Below, one piece after another: positions 44,581 through 55,847 of a stretch of DNA of 64,000 nucleotides. The DNA is taken from assembly GCA_950295325.1 (NCBI GenBank), contig OX485808.1, positions 3,784,501 to 3,848,500 of the forward strand, in the 5' to 3' direction. The stretch comes from Polytrichum commune. Lineage: Eukaryota; Streptophyta; Polytrichopsida; Polytrichales; Polytrichaceae. Each line of letters begins with the position of its first letter. The stretch's first letter is position 1. Position numbers and translations under genes: made by a program. A model generated the notes under the pieces. The model made no database searches, was not told the DNA's origin, and worked only from the letters and a program-made list of their open reading frames with translations.

Positions 44581-44931
44581 TCTGTTAGCGTCCCAAGACG
44601 TGGTGTAGATTTTTTGCAATCAAGGAGAGTGAGTTGTAGCGATGTGGAGTACTCACTGCCGGTGACGATCGGAAGCCGCTTCAGCGATGCTGCAATTGGG
44701 AAGCCTATCCAGTACTGAAACTTGCAGCAGGCGGATGTGGAAGAGCTCGAAGCGGAGGTGGAAATCCTTCGAAGGAATCTAACCACGAAGACAGCGAACG
44801 CAAGAGGAAAAGAAATTTATAAGCAGATCCTTGAACTTTTGAAGATTTTTGAACCCTTCATTGTGGTGAATTATGCCCTAGAATCGGCTAATCATCGAGG
44901 AATTCCAATGTGGTTTAGGTTGGAGACTTAG
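44581..44931 (+). pseudogene. Exon-like relic with coiled-coil coding
   Basis: One forward frame is open for 116 codons except for a single TGA at 44716-44718 (TGG would fit). After it the translation is strongly coiled-coil-like (QQADVEELEAEVEILRRNL) followed by YKQILELLKIFEPFIVVNYA. Codon usage and G+C content differ from the neighbourhood. No ATG with good context begins it and no family is recognised; the minus strand is also open for 75 codons, so coding is not certain. Confidence 0.35.
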
Positions 44932-47125
44932 AAAAAGAGACAGTCTCGTGAGCAAATCTTTCAATTTTGCCATGAAAGAAATCTCTTTGAATTGAAGAAC
45001 TTGTGATGACGTTTCTTGAACCCTCGTTATGCTAAATTTTCCCAAGAGCGGGCATTGGATTCTTAAGCATGTGTAGTAGGTCACTTTCTATTCCAACTTC
45101 AAGAATGAAATTAAGAGTCAAGGTCACCGGTTACATGCATTGTCAAGTGGCATTAAGCTCTCATTAGTTGTTGATACCTCATTGTTACCTATCTGTCTTT
45201 GGACATTGGACAAAACTCTCAACTACCAAGATTCAACTCAATGAACTTGCCAGAAAGAAATCTATGAACTGAGTGTATCCATCTCTAGGGTGAACACTCA
45301 CTAAACCACCTGGAGTACGTCTTGGTGTAGTCTCGGTGTATAGCGAAGGTTTCTTTTCAAGTTTTCTGCGATCTGTGGAATGAATGCCGTTAAAAATGTC
45401 GGTGGATTTTTGTAAACTTTCAAAAGGTGTGCAAGGTTTGAATAATCAAACAACTGGCGCCGAGCTTGAAAAAGTGAGATGTTGATCTTTCTTGAGATCA
45501 AATGGGGATACATGCTCAAAGGTCTCTTGCTTTAGTTGCAGGAATGACTTTGATGGCTTACATGAATGGAGTCTGGGCTCTTGTCGTGTTGCGAGAACTC
45601 TGTCATGTGATGGTATGTCGCAATAATACTAATGCAAGAAGGCTAACAAGAAATGATTAAGAGGTGTCTCGACGTCCTGATGCAAGTGTTCATCGCAAGC
45701 AGATGTTTAACGGCTTCGGTGCTTTACGTTGAATGAGCGGAGCCTTTTCATACAGTTTTGGTCGGCAGATGAAGGAGGTGGTGTTTCTTCAGCAACTACA
45801 GTACCTTCATTCACGTAAATCACATTGTCGTAGAAATTGTTTTTAGCAGACATCTTCGTAAACAACACCAAAAATGGACACTGAGTCTAGTAAGTCAGTA
45901 AAGAAGAGCAGAAATTTTGAAAATTGTACATGATATGGTTGATATTCCTAGGTCTTGGAGATGCAAGTGGTTTTACCTGTCTTTTGAACGAGAGTTCATT
46001 TCTTTAGTCCACTTAGGATTGGAACTAGACGTCAGAATTTTCATGCAGTCCTGCGCCATTTGTATAAATATCCTTCACCATGGATCCAGAAACAAATTTA
46101 TGATTGGAACCCCTGCTTTTGAGGAAAGAGAATGAAAGCAAATAGGGACTGATGTAATTTAGAAAGGGGGGAATTGATAGAAAATAGCGACTATTTTTTC
46201 TCTTTAGAAAATCCTCCTAGTAGCTCTTAACCTGTGAAGAATTTCAAGATGACTTGGAAGAGGTAAAGAATCTCGCTGCTTGAATTTAAGTGTCAAATCT
46301 TTCCTTCCTTATCTGCATGAAAAAATTGGAAACCTAACATGGTCTTTTCGCTTCAAGCTAGAGTCTATGCCACTGTGCTAATCACTGTTTTACAATCGAA
46401 GTTGTTCTGTGTTTATTGTCCTCCATTTTTCTTTTGTATGCTGTGTCCTGATAGCTTGACAAGGAAATCTTTGTGACTTTGTTATCAAGTCCGTTCGAAG
46501 TTGATGTGAAGTTTTCAAAGACTTGAACAGACTGAGATATATGCAAACATGGTTGAAACAATTGCAGTTAAACTATCAGATGCCCAACGTCTCCAAACTT
46601 CACCCGTTTAGGATTTTGCGGCTTGTGCTCATTTTTTTGGTTTTATCTACTCTTATGTAGGGCTATTTGTCGTATAATCGGGGGTTATGTGAAGAATGTT
46701 ATACATTGTGTTTCTAAACAAATGCAGTAAAGAGTATTGAATTTCATGTTTGTATTTGCAAATTAGATTATTTTCATGTTGATAATGGAGCATTTGTGTT
46801 TTGTTTGGACCATTCCTTGATAACTCAATCTTAATTTTACATTCAAATTGTTATAAACATATTTGTCTTTGATTGTTGGATTTTCCTTTCTTCATTCACT
46901 TTAGTTTGTTATAATAGATTTAAGGGCTGAAAAAATGCTCCCCTTCACAATTTATAAGTAATTAAATGAACCCTTAAAACACCATCAATTAGATAACTAG
47001 GTAATTGAATGGTCCATTTATTTAGTCTGGGCCATCAAAATACTCCCTATAATAATACCCTTCAGTCACACGTGATATACAACCCTCTCCAAGGAGTCAC
47101 CCCTCTCCCTTGTGATATTATTAAT
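44932..47125. other. Intergenic, no gene recognised
   Basis: Moderate composition with scattered short frames (for example 45917-46135) but no domain. 46915-47080 shows words reminiscent of the hAT ends (CCCTATAATAATAC, CACACGTG) but no matching boundaries. Confidence 0.4.
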
Positions 47126-47352
47126 AAGGCTCATTAATAGCCTTGCTCACACTATTAGTGGTAGTATGGCTTTGACATTAATTAGCTCCCACTAGTTGAA
47201 TCGCCAACAATCCTTATGGTTAAGGCTCATTAATAGCCTTGCTCACACTACTAGTGGTATTATGGCTTTGACACTAGTTAGCTCCCATTAGTTGGATTGC
47301 CAGGAACTCTTATGGCTAAGGCTCCTTAATATCCTTGTTCACACTACTAGGG
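47126..47352. repeat. 96-bp tandem repeat
   Basis: Units begin with AAGGCTCATTAATAGCCTTG at 47126 and 47222 and with a variant at 47318, an exact 96-bp period, 2.4 copies. Each unit contains ATGGCTTTGAC and TTAGCTCCCA. Each unit start is itself a small palindrome (AAGGCT...AGCCTT). Confidence 0.9.
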
Positions 47353-48879
47353 CGTTACAAATGTTTTCAATCAACCATGTAGAAACGTAGAGGCTTGCCC
47401 TTGAGATAGATAGGTGCTTGTGGGCTTGTCCATGCCCATTCAAGGTGAGGCACCTCCAAAGAGAGGCATTAGTCATCAGCGGGGGACCCTCTAATTCTAC
47501 ATAATGCTAGTTTGGAATTACATACAAACTTAGACCAACTCAAAAATGAGGCAACACTTTAAGTCACGCTAGTGGCAACATCGGAGTTGTCTTTCAATCT
47601 TTCTCTTTCTTAGTCCCAAGAGCATTACAAGTGATGTTTCTCTATCGAAAACAAAATCAAAGGAAATTGCTATCAACGAGACATTTATGTATGTACAAAT
47701 CTCTGAAGAAGCTGCATACAGTAAGATTTTTTCTGTTGTATTTATTGAAGCAATGTTACCATTGGCCTCAATGCAGGACCTTTTCATTTGTTCATGAACA
47801 CTGAGGTGTGAGGTGAACAAACAAACAAAGATAATCCACTCAATGCTGCTTTTAGAGTGCAGCAGAAATCAGCAAACAATGCACTTCAATCTCTTGGTTA
47901 TACACACCAAGGAAACAAATACCAATCTAAGTTTTTGACAGTCGGTAGGAGCACAAATCAACCCAAATTTCATCCTTACAGCTTAGAGTAACTTGCATTG
48001 GAGATTGTATCTAGTGTTATAACTAATAAATTTACATATGATACAAGTACATTACTTGAATTATTGGATGCAGTACGGAACACACATTTCACCAATTTCC
48101 AAATCATCCCAAAATTGTGTGCAATAGTCTTCCCTCTCGAACTCCAACTCAACATCAGAAGAGTTAGATTACTTTGGCTGGTTAGTTTCAAATTACTGCT
48201 TTGAAGTGAGGAAGCAACAATTGAATTGCAAACCACGCAGTACAACTTTTGACGTGGGGGATTATTTTGTCCTGCCTTTCAGTCTAGCTTCCAATCGCAA
48301 CCAACTTCTCATCCGCCATTTGAGATTTCAAAGTGGAAAGAATGGGGAACTCTAAGTGACACACTGATCGTATTATAGAATGAAAAATATGCTCAGAATT
48401 CTTAAAAGCGATCCCGTGCATTTATATATTACATACATGCCGATAGGTACCCTGCACCGTTATTTGCATTGAATTTTGCCACCTATAACGGGCTTATAAC
48501 TTGTATTCACATCTCTACTGCGCTCAATCTGAAATTGCTACATTATCTTACAATCAACTGCCGATGTTATATCTAATTTCCAGATGAAGAACATCGGTTC
48601 AAATCCTTCACTGCACTCGGGATGATTCACTTGCAATCACAGCAATCCTCCGAACTCGGAATCGGCCTCAAGTGACCGTCGGTTCACCAAATGCTCCAGG
48701 TAGGTTAAATGTCCATCGAAATCAAAATCTTCGTACTTTCAATGCTAGTACTAGGTGGGAGCAATGGAAAAGAGTATTTCCATCCTCGATTTACTGAGCT
48801 CGCCTGCTCAACATTGTACTCTCGGTTGCAGGTAGATTGTTGGGTGATTTCTGTATGTTCCGTCGCACCTTTCATTCGC
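47353..48879. other. Intergenic, downstream side of the first microprotein gene
   Basis: No domain recognised. From about 48,560 to 48,880 G+C content rises; this probably holds the 3' UTR and flank of the minus-strand gene at 48880-49080. Confidence 0.4.
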
Positions 48880-49080
48880 CTACTCAACGTCGAGGAAGAT
48901 GTCGAGGAACGCCACCTCGTGGTCATTAAGCCGATATTGAGGGAGGATTCCGAAATCTTGTTCTTGTTCTTGTTCTTCCTCAAAGTCAAAAACTAAGAGG
49001 CCGAGGTACGCTACCTCGAGGTAATTCAACCGGTACTGAGGGAGGATTCTCAGCTCCTCCATCGACTCCGTTGAGCCCAT
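48880..49080 (-). CDS. Microprotein A with doubled ILPQYR motif
   Basis: A 66-residue frame starting MGSTESMEELRILPQYR and ending in FLDVE. It contains two copies of one motif 33 residues apart: ILPQYRLNYLEVAYLGLLV and ILPQYRLNDHEVAFLDIFL, separated by an acidic Glu/Gln linker. A homologous 65-residue gene with the same layout and the same C-terminal FLDVE lies at 56121-56318. In the last 23 codons the two genes differ at five synonymous codons and at mostly conservative amino-acid positions, with no stop or frame change, which points to selection on protein. An in-frame ATG at 49176 would add 32 residues (MATSAESQVRS start); I prefer 49080 because only that part aligns with the sister gene. 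The family and function are unknown to me; F-box-like or protein-interaction roles would be guesses. Confidence 0.6.
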   Translation of the reverse strand: MGSTESMEELRILPQYRLNYLEVAYLGLLVFDFEEEQEQEQDFGILPQYRLNDHEVAFLDIFLDVE

Positions 49081-49604
49081 AGCCGCGAAGAAATAATCAG
49101 AAAACCTCACTCTCCTTCTGCAGATTTCGGCGAAACTGTGTAGAGATCGAACTTGAGATTCTGCTGATGTTGCCAAGCCCTTGGAATGTAAGCCAGCCGA
49201 TCGAGTAGTTCATAGTCAAGCTAGCTAGTTCTGAGGTGCGAGTGACTGAAGCAGGAGTTGCATTTGTAGTAGCTAGATGGCCAAGGTATATTTTGATTAA
49301 ACCAAAAGAATGCTTCAGAGATCTCCTCAGCAACCTGAGTGGAAAGAGAGAATCGTTCATTCCCTCTGCTTACCGATTATTGCATGGTCAATTCAAAGTG
49401 AAGCAGTCTACATATCAATCGAGATGATGAGTTCCTGCAATCCGTCAACGCGCCGAAAACGAACGAATTACAACACGGACGTTTGGGATTCAAAAGTCGA
49501 CTCCAAGGATCTGACGTGAGCATCCGTAGCCGACTCTGCTACGTGACATAAGCTGTATAAGTGCAGTCTTCATACGTAGTAATAATAGTACACAAAACCA
49601 TACT
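49081..49604. promoter_or_regulatory. Upstream region of microprotein A
   Basis: Moderate G+C content. It holds an alternative in-frame ATG (49176) and overlapping minus-strand frames that I treat as leader sequence. No clear TATA box seen. Confidence 0.3.
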
Positions 49605-49800
49605 CCACCGTATTATTCCATTTACCTGAATTCATTGTCTTTATATAAAGCTTTGTGCCTCCTCCTATATTCAGAAAACCACACTCCACCGTATTATTCT
49701 TTTTCTTTTCTTTTTCTTTTTGAGACAGAAGGCCAACCCCTCCACCGTATTATTCCATTTATTCTTTATACAAAGCTTTGTGCCTCCTCGGATATTCCTG
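49605..49800. repeat. Imperfect tandem duplication
   Basis: ACTCCACCGTATTATTCCAT at about 49609 and CTCCACCGTATTATTCCATT at about 49740 are each followed by TATA.AAAGCTTTGTGCCTCC and then ATATTC, with a CT-rich tract between. A third partial start lies at 49684. Confidence 0.75.
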
Positions 49801-50269
49801 TATGAGTACGGATATGTGCGGATTGCTGAAGCATAAATGGCACCGACCACCGGCAGCATGGTTATATATTACACTACCATTGATCCTTTATGTCATGGGG
49901 CCCTACTGTTTTCATGTCAAACCACCCCTACCCTCCTTGTAGTGATTTTTACATTTTATTTTACATTTTACATTTTATTTACTTTTATTTAATTTTTTAC
50001 ATTTTTACATCTTATTTTATGCAAGTTTGTTGAACTAACTCTAGTCTTTACTGGACGATTACCGAAAAAATCACTGAATGGGATATTAACATTCATCAAG
50101 AGCATCTCAAAGAATCCAACATATCGGACATGTCGCTAATCATATTAGAGTTGTTGATGTTAGAATGGGAACTGTCCGAACCCACCTTGCTTCTTGATCT
50201 CAAATGTTGGGCAAGATAGTAATGTATGTACACATGTCTTAAGCTTACATGATTACTTTTATTTTACTA
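49801..50269. other. Intergenic, no gene recognised
   Basis: Contains an A+T-rich low-complexity stretch of TTTTACATTTTATTT words at 49950-50010. Confidence 0.5.
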
Positions 50270-50655
50270 GCCCACGTCTCGTAGGATATAAAACACACAA
50301 CTAATACGAGATGATTAGCAAATCCAAATCAAGGTTGCAGCCACTTTCCTTATTATTGCTAGAGCTCATATGAATGTCTTATCCATGTCAAAGTGAAGAT
50401 TCTCGTATGGGGATTATATGTTTACAGTGTTGCAATTACTGTCACTTAGCAAGTGGTTTTTCATCTGAATTCCAATCATCCATACACTACTTCATCACAA
50501 GTTGCCGACAAGAGAAGGTAGGGTTTTGCCCAATGGATAAACTCATCCATCATCCATGACAAAATTTGTTCACTTATTCATAAGAAGTGTTGTTTGAAAA
50601 GTCACCATAGTGACATAAAATATCATATGACACTGATTAAACATATTTAGTGTAG
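50270..50655. repeat. Composite of two repeat families
   Basis: 50270-50400 contains, in reverse complement, the spacer words of the inverted-repeat elements at 11727-12390 and 36660-37501 (AGCTCATATGAATGTCTTAT). 50405-50655 is a truncated copy of the CTACAC family, about 80% identical to 6960-7218 and ending in GTGTAG. Confidence 0.65.
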
Positions 50656-52615
50656 TTACAGATCAAATCTCAAAACCAAAACTCTAGAAAATGAATCAAA
50701 CCATATTTTGGAATTTTTTAAAAAAAAAAAACATGTTATAAAGGGCATAACAAGGGCAACTTTGGACTATGATCACTACATTGTTAGTATAATATGTCTT
50801 TGAAATTAATCGCGTTGAGGGATTAGTTTATATACAATACATGTATTCAATGAGCTTTTCAAATAGAAGCATTTTTACCCTTGTTAGCAATACGTTTACC
50901 ATGTCATCTTTAACATGTAGCGATGAAAATTGCATTCAAAATTTGGTTGTTTTACAATTCTTATGCAATAAGAATTTTGTATTATTGAGATTTATTTTTA
51001 TTTTTATTTTTTTTGGTTGCAACACATAAGTAAATGTAAATTCCATGTCTTCATACTTCCATTAGAACTTAATTTCATTAAATGAATTTATATAAGACTC
51101 ATAATTCAAGAGATCTACAATAATTTATGGAAGAGATTTTTTGTATAATTAAAATCTATAATAAATTGGATACAAATAGAGAGTGCCATACTATTCTATG
51201 TACTAAGTAGAAGTTATCAACTTTATGTTAGTTACTTTAGTCCTCATTTCTCACAATTTAATTTTCATCATCTAAAAAAAAAATTGATTGTGAAGCATGG
51301 TATTTGTCCATTGTTTCTTCAACTTAAATATTCGTATAAAAATTTTCTTCAGTATGAATATGCTTTCACACTGCAATGTATGCTTTGACCAACCTTATTT
51401 TTCAATCCCCATAAGAGGTTAATATATTTTCACTTGAATGGAGCTTCAAACACTCTCGAATGCATGATTGTCTAGCTTTTCTCCACGCATCCTACTTTTT
51501 CTTATTAAATGCCTATTTTAGTACCTTGATTTTGGAAGTCTGCTTGGATTTAACAATGAGGTCAAAAAATGCTTGCATGTTCCACACCCCAATCTTCAAG
51601 TTATTCTTTAAGTTGTGATTTAATGATTATAGTAAGAAGAGGTTTTCAAGAGTAATTTTATCATTAAGTGCCCTCTTAGGTTCCACTTCTTCTCTGTAGT
51701 TTTAACCAATGATGTCCATATTGTTACTCGTATTTTTGCTTCCACCTCAAATAATCTTCAAGAACAAGTGCGTTCATCTTCTAATGGTCTTATTTATTTA
51801 GACCATCATTTCTTGTTGATGGATGACCATTTTATTGTGACGAATCCAATGGTCATGTTTCTTCTTCGTGTGTTGCCTACACAACTCTAAATCATGCCAT
51901 GGCCCAAGTATCTAGTAGATTTTGTACGTCAACAGAGAGCAACAATTGTGTGCTTAATCATTTGAAAAATACTCTTTCGATTGACATATATTTTAGTGAG
52001 TTCATGATGGAGGTATCAGAAAAACCGGTACTTCTTTCAAAGAAAATCACCAAACCTATTGCTCTAGAATCTTACTGATTCATGTAGGGGTGCAAAAAAC
52101 TACCCTATTGAAGTGCTAGAGGTTGGATCTCAAAACTTGTTGAAGCGGTGTTACTATTGGTTATATCCAGTTTGAGACCTAGTTTGAGTTCATGAATCGG
52201 ACCACTTATAGTGATTGCTTGTGTAGAGTTCCACATTTGCATTGTCCCTCATGAATACCTGTAGAACTTGACATTCATTTGAGACTCTAATACACCACAA
52301 CGCTAACTTTGTAGATATTGCAACCCTAATTTTACGTAAACATCAAGAACTATACTCATATAATAGATAGAGGTAGAATTTGATGTTAAAATTGATGCTA
52401 AAATTAAATGTTAAAATCAATATGCAATACATGTCATAATATTATTCAGCCATGTGGGTCAGTTCCATGACCCTAGAATATGTCAATTATATTCCATAAG
52501 TCCCTCGACCTAACCGGGCATACTTTTTATTATTATTCATACATTCAAGTTGAACTTGGAAATTTGGGTGTGGAGTTATAGACGTCTCGGCACTATGCGC
52601 AAGAATTACTATTCG
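50656..52615. other. Intergenic, no gene recognised
   Basis: A+T-rich with long T-runs and one 62-codon chance frame. Nothing recognised up to the minisatellite. Confidence 0.45.
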
Positions 52616-52739
52616 TACCAGTAATATTCACAAGGAACACTATTCATACTAGTAATATTCACAAGGAACATTATTCATACCAGTAATATTCACAAGGAAC
52701 ACTATTTATACCGGTAATATTCACAAGGAACACTATTCA
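52616..52739. repeat. 31-bp minisatellite
   Basis: Four units with an exact 31-bp period start at 52616, 52647, 52678 and 52709; each reads TACCAGTAATATTCACAAGG followed by AACACTATTCA with a few changes. Looser relatives (ACTATTCATAGCAACACTAT, CACTATTCACAATATTC) follow to about 52850. Confidence 0.95.
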
Positions 52740-52959
52740 TCCCAATATTATTCCATGGAAGTACTATTCATAGCAACACTATCATTGAAAATACTAGCAC
52801 TATTCACAATATTCTCACTAATCAATCCGGCATTATTCATTATTTGTACCGGCGTCAGTTTCTTCCTATTCTTTAAGTTCCTTCCCAAAAAGGATCAGGT
52901 AGTGGAAGCCCATGTCATATGCTAAATATAGAATGGAACACAACTATGCAATTGAATAA

Positions 52960-53175
52960 TGTTATGGCAGCAGCAGCCAGACCTGACAAAAGCGGGAAGA
53001 AAGCGGAGTTCGTAGTGAAGAAAAAGAAGAGAGTAGAGAGGGAGATTGACATAAGTTGAGTGTCCTGGTTGTCCTGCCCAAGCCAGGGAAATTAAAGTCT
53101 CCATGAATCACTGTGCAGCAATCTATGCTTTCGGACGCGTTTCCCAATTGTCGCAGCAATTCGGTATAAGTGAAC
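52960..53175 (-). pseudogene. Possible LINE endonuclease fragment
   Basis: The minus strand reads YTELLRQLGNASESIDCCTV and then IHGDFNFPGLG. The GDFN core (codons at 53091-53102) after a hydrophobic strand is a hallmark of AP-endonuclease domains of non-LTR retrotransposons. Only this short piece is recognisable; no reverse transcriptase follows, and the motif alone could be chance. Confidence 0.35.
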
Positions 53176-53636
53176 TACCGATGGGGAGAGGAATCTCAAG
53201 TGGCCAAGTGGAGCTCCTCCCCGGGTTTGAGGACCAGTTTGCACACTGAAACACTCCTTTGAAAGCTACTTTAGTATTCAATGTCCACTTCCAAGGAATC
53301 CCATCATTGAACAGTTACAGTCAGTGATGCCACATTCCAATCCTATCCGAAGTGGCAGGCATCGGTCCGAACTCGCACGTGCTTCGATGCACATACTTGG
53401 ACTGGACAGTCACTCGGACTCCATGCCTTGCAGGATTAACGTTGTTGGAGGTATTGTTAGTGATTAGGTCAGCTCATGTTCAGACGCTCTCCACAGTTTT
53501 TCCCTCACAGCTTGCAAGCGTTAAGAGATACAGCACCCGGCCATATTCACTCCACTGTGCATGAGAGATATTAAAGAGTACTGCAAAGATGACAGATATG
53601 CCCCAGATCCTTCAGTCCTGTGAAAAAATTCTTGTT
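53176..53636. other. Flank, no gene recognised
   Basis: One 70-codon forward frame (53352-53564) without a domain. The local composition is less A+T-rich, as in the rest of 53-56 kb. Confidence 0.4.
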
Positions 53637-53965
53637 AAGCCTAACAAAACAACCAGTTGATCATTTATTCAAGTGAGGAACTGGAACTTTTGTAGGATAT
53701 GAACTTGTCTTACATTAAGTTCGGAAAGGAACCTCGTGTCTTATCGATAGGGTAATCTGCACCCAACTTGGCAGTTGTGGAAGTCGTCGAAAGGAAAAAT
53801 CCTTCAAAGCCTAACAAAACAGCCAGTTAATCATTTATTCAAGTTAGAAGTTATATGTGATACGAACTTAAAATCTTACACGAGATTCGAAAAGGAACCT
53901 CATTTCTGATCGATAAGCTAATCTGTACCCAACTTGGCAGTTCTGGAAGTCTTTGAAGCTCCCCC
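53637..53965. repeat. 170-bp tandem duplication, diverged
   Basis: Units start with AAGCCTAACAAAACAACCAG at 53637 and AAGCCTAACAAAACAGCCAG at 53807. Both continue with TCATTTATTCAAGT, GGAACCTC, ATCGATA and ACCCAACTTGGCAGTT. Identity is roughly 80%. Confidence 0.85.
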
Positions 53966-54129
53966 ACTCACAGCGTACAGTTTGACAGTTGCTCCAGAAC
54001 CAAAGGGAACCACATTACTTCTCGAGTTATGGCCAGTTCATCGAGGTGGAAATTGGAGCTCGACGGTCTTAGAATTCACTCTTAGTACTACTATTTGACA
54101 TTGTGCGACAACGTGGTAACTAATCTACG

Positions 54130-54438
54130 TCAGGATTTTCTGATACGCGTCCTGAGGAATTCGAACAACCAACCAACCTGCCATTGCTGAAGCTTTTGAA
54201 AGCTGTTAGGCAACTTGGTGATGATCACAATACCGAGGTTTATGCAACCGGGGAGGGAGACAGGTCCAACGATACTTCCTTGTCCGCCAAATGAGTTGAA
54301 TCGACGTTTACTAACTTGCAAGTAATTGCTATCGATCGCGTGGGGCAAGATCGATGCACAAGTAGCAAAAACAGTGACGATGAAAGCTATAATGACTACA
54401 AAATGCACTGGACAAAAACAACTTTTTCTGTCGTACAT
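54130..54438 (-). CDS. Possible small secreted or membrane protein
   Basis: A 102-codon frame starting MYDRKSCFCP, with a single strongly hydrophobic segment (residues 12-30, FVVIIAFIVTVFATCASI) that would serve as signal peptide or anchor. A dibasic site (KRR, 44-46) is followed by a Gly/Ser-rich stretch (FNSFGGQGSIVGPVSLPG). This layout resembles plant peptide-hormone precursors or short secreted proteins, but no family motif is present. A potential splice donor (CTCG|GTATTG) lies about residue 69, so the last third may be intron. The frame sits between two tandem duplications. Coding is uncertain. Confidence 0.35.
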   Translation of the reverse strand: MYDRKSCFCPVHFVVIIAFIVTVFATCASILPHAIDSNYLQVSKRRFNSFGGQGSIVGPVSLPGCINLGIVIITKLPNSFQKLQQWQVGWLFEFLRTRIRKS

Positions 54439-54539
54439 TACATTAGGCGCAATCTGGCAAATCTAACCACGTTCAGGTTGCAGTTCCGCGGGATTCCATA
54501 GGTCTGCCGTCACCTTCTTTCTTTCTTTTTCTTTCGTAC

Positions 54540-54965
54540 CAGAATGTCCCGTAGCCGCAGCAGATGGATTTGTTCTAAATGGGCTGTTACTTGCAGTTTG
54601 CCGCAAGGTCGACCACAACATTCTGGGAGAATTTTTGAGAGGTCGATAAGTGCAGCTACGACTTCAATATTCTAATGCATGTCATCTTGACTAACCCCTT
54701 GCATCCGAAATCCCACAACTCCGATTCGGTGTTCTTTTCGGGAAAATGCGTGCAGAATGTCCCATAGCCGCAGCAAATGGAGTTGTTCTGAATGGGCTGT
54801 TACTTGCAGTTTGCCGCAAGGTCGACCACAACATTCTGGGAGAATTTTTGAGAGGTCGATAAGTGCAGCTACGAATTCAATTTTCTAATGCATGTCATCT
54901 TGACTAACCCCTTGCATCCGAAATCCCACAACTCCGATTCGGTGTTCTTTTCGGGGAAAAGCGTG
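54540..54965. repeat. 213-bp recent tandem duplication
   Basis: Two adjacent units, 54540-54752 and 54753-54965, begin CAGAATGTCCC and share long identical runs (TGCCGCAAGGTCGACCACAA, CATCTTGACTAACCCCTTGC). Only about ten differences are visible, so the duplication is young compared with the other repeats here. Confidence 0.95.
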
Positions 54966-55759
54966 CATTGCAGCAAGAACGTGAGTGTTTTGAGCAGCAG
55001 GGAGCCAGCCAGAAGAGGTAGAGGGTGCTGCAGATATCGATTTGGATAATAAGAGAGAACACCGTCATGCTGCATGCACTCTACGCCAACACTTTTCAGC
55101 CAAGACATAAGAAGTAGAAAACGTTCAAATGTAATTTTGGTACTGATGTTCCTGTAAGATGAATAGGTTGTGGTGTCTGGTATTGTTGATGATCAAGTAA
55201 CCAATGTAGCTAGGAATCACTGTACGTCCTCGCCAGACTTCCGAGCTTTATAGATTCAGAAACTCTAGCAACAATAACGCCAACCATAAAGTACTAGCAC
55301 ACTTACCAAAGAACCTCTCACCTTGTCGCACCCGCGGATTCAAAAGCAGGGCTCATGAATTGTCCCGGCACTCGGACAATCATGTATCCCCGGCCCACAC
55401 TAATTCTCTAGATTTCTCACTTACAACCAAACACCAAATGATATCCATTTAACCGTATTCACATTATTCCAGAAATCTTCCAGAAACTTTCGCAGTATAT
55501 ACACTCAGCAAGGAAATTTGCTCTTCAACAAGAGCATTGCCATCTAGCTATTTGCTGCCGGCTACTACTTGTGTACTAACGCATCACAGAACCAATCTGA
55601 AACAAACGGATGATTGTTCTTGTATTCTACACCGAATGATTTGTATCTACTATAGTATCCCGCTGGAGATTAACATCGTTTCCTTGGCTGCCACTGCAGC
55701 ACTGTAAGTTGTCTCCTGCACCACCACCTGCTTCCGAGGCTCCAATCTTAAAGAGCACC
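54966..55759. other. Intergenic, no gene recognised
   Basis: Composition remains moderate. No protein domain or repeat found. It precedes the hairpin. Confidence 0.4.
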
Positions 55760-55847
55760 AAGCTTTCTTGATGGTGATGCACTTGTAGTCGCAGAAGTCA
55801 TCGGTACTCATCCCGTGACTACAAATGCATCACCATCAAGGAAGTTT
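55760..55847. ncRNA. microRNA-precursor-like hairpin
   Basis: Arms 55760-55792 and 55815-55847 are reverse complements over 33 positions with three G-U wobbles (plus-strand sense) and one mismatch; the central run CTTGATGGTGATGCA pairs perfectly with TGCATCACCATCAAG. The loop is 22 nt. Length, near-perfect pairing and small loop fit a plant microRNA foldback. It lies about 270 bp downstream of microprotein gene B (minus strand), so it could sit in that gene's 3' UTR or be a separate transcript. The mature strand is unknown; I do not recognise the sequence as a known miRNA. Confidence 0.5.

Noticed and set aside
45452-45475. TGGCGCCGAGC resembling a primer-binding site of Gypsy elements
   Set aside because: No LTR end directly upstream and no retrotransposon genes downstream were seen.
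52616-52739. Direct repeats considered as a CRISPR array
   Set aside because: Units are contiguous with no unique spacers, and the setting is eukaryotic.
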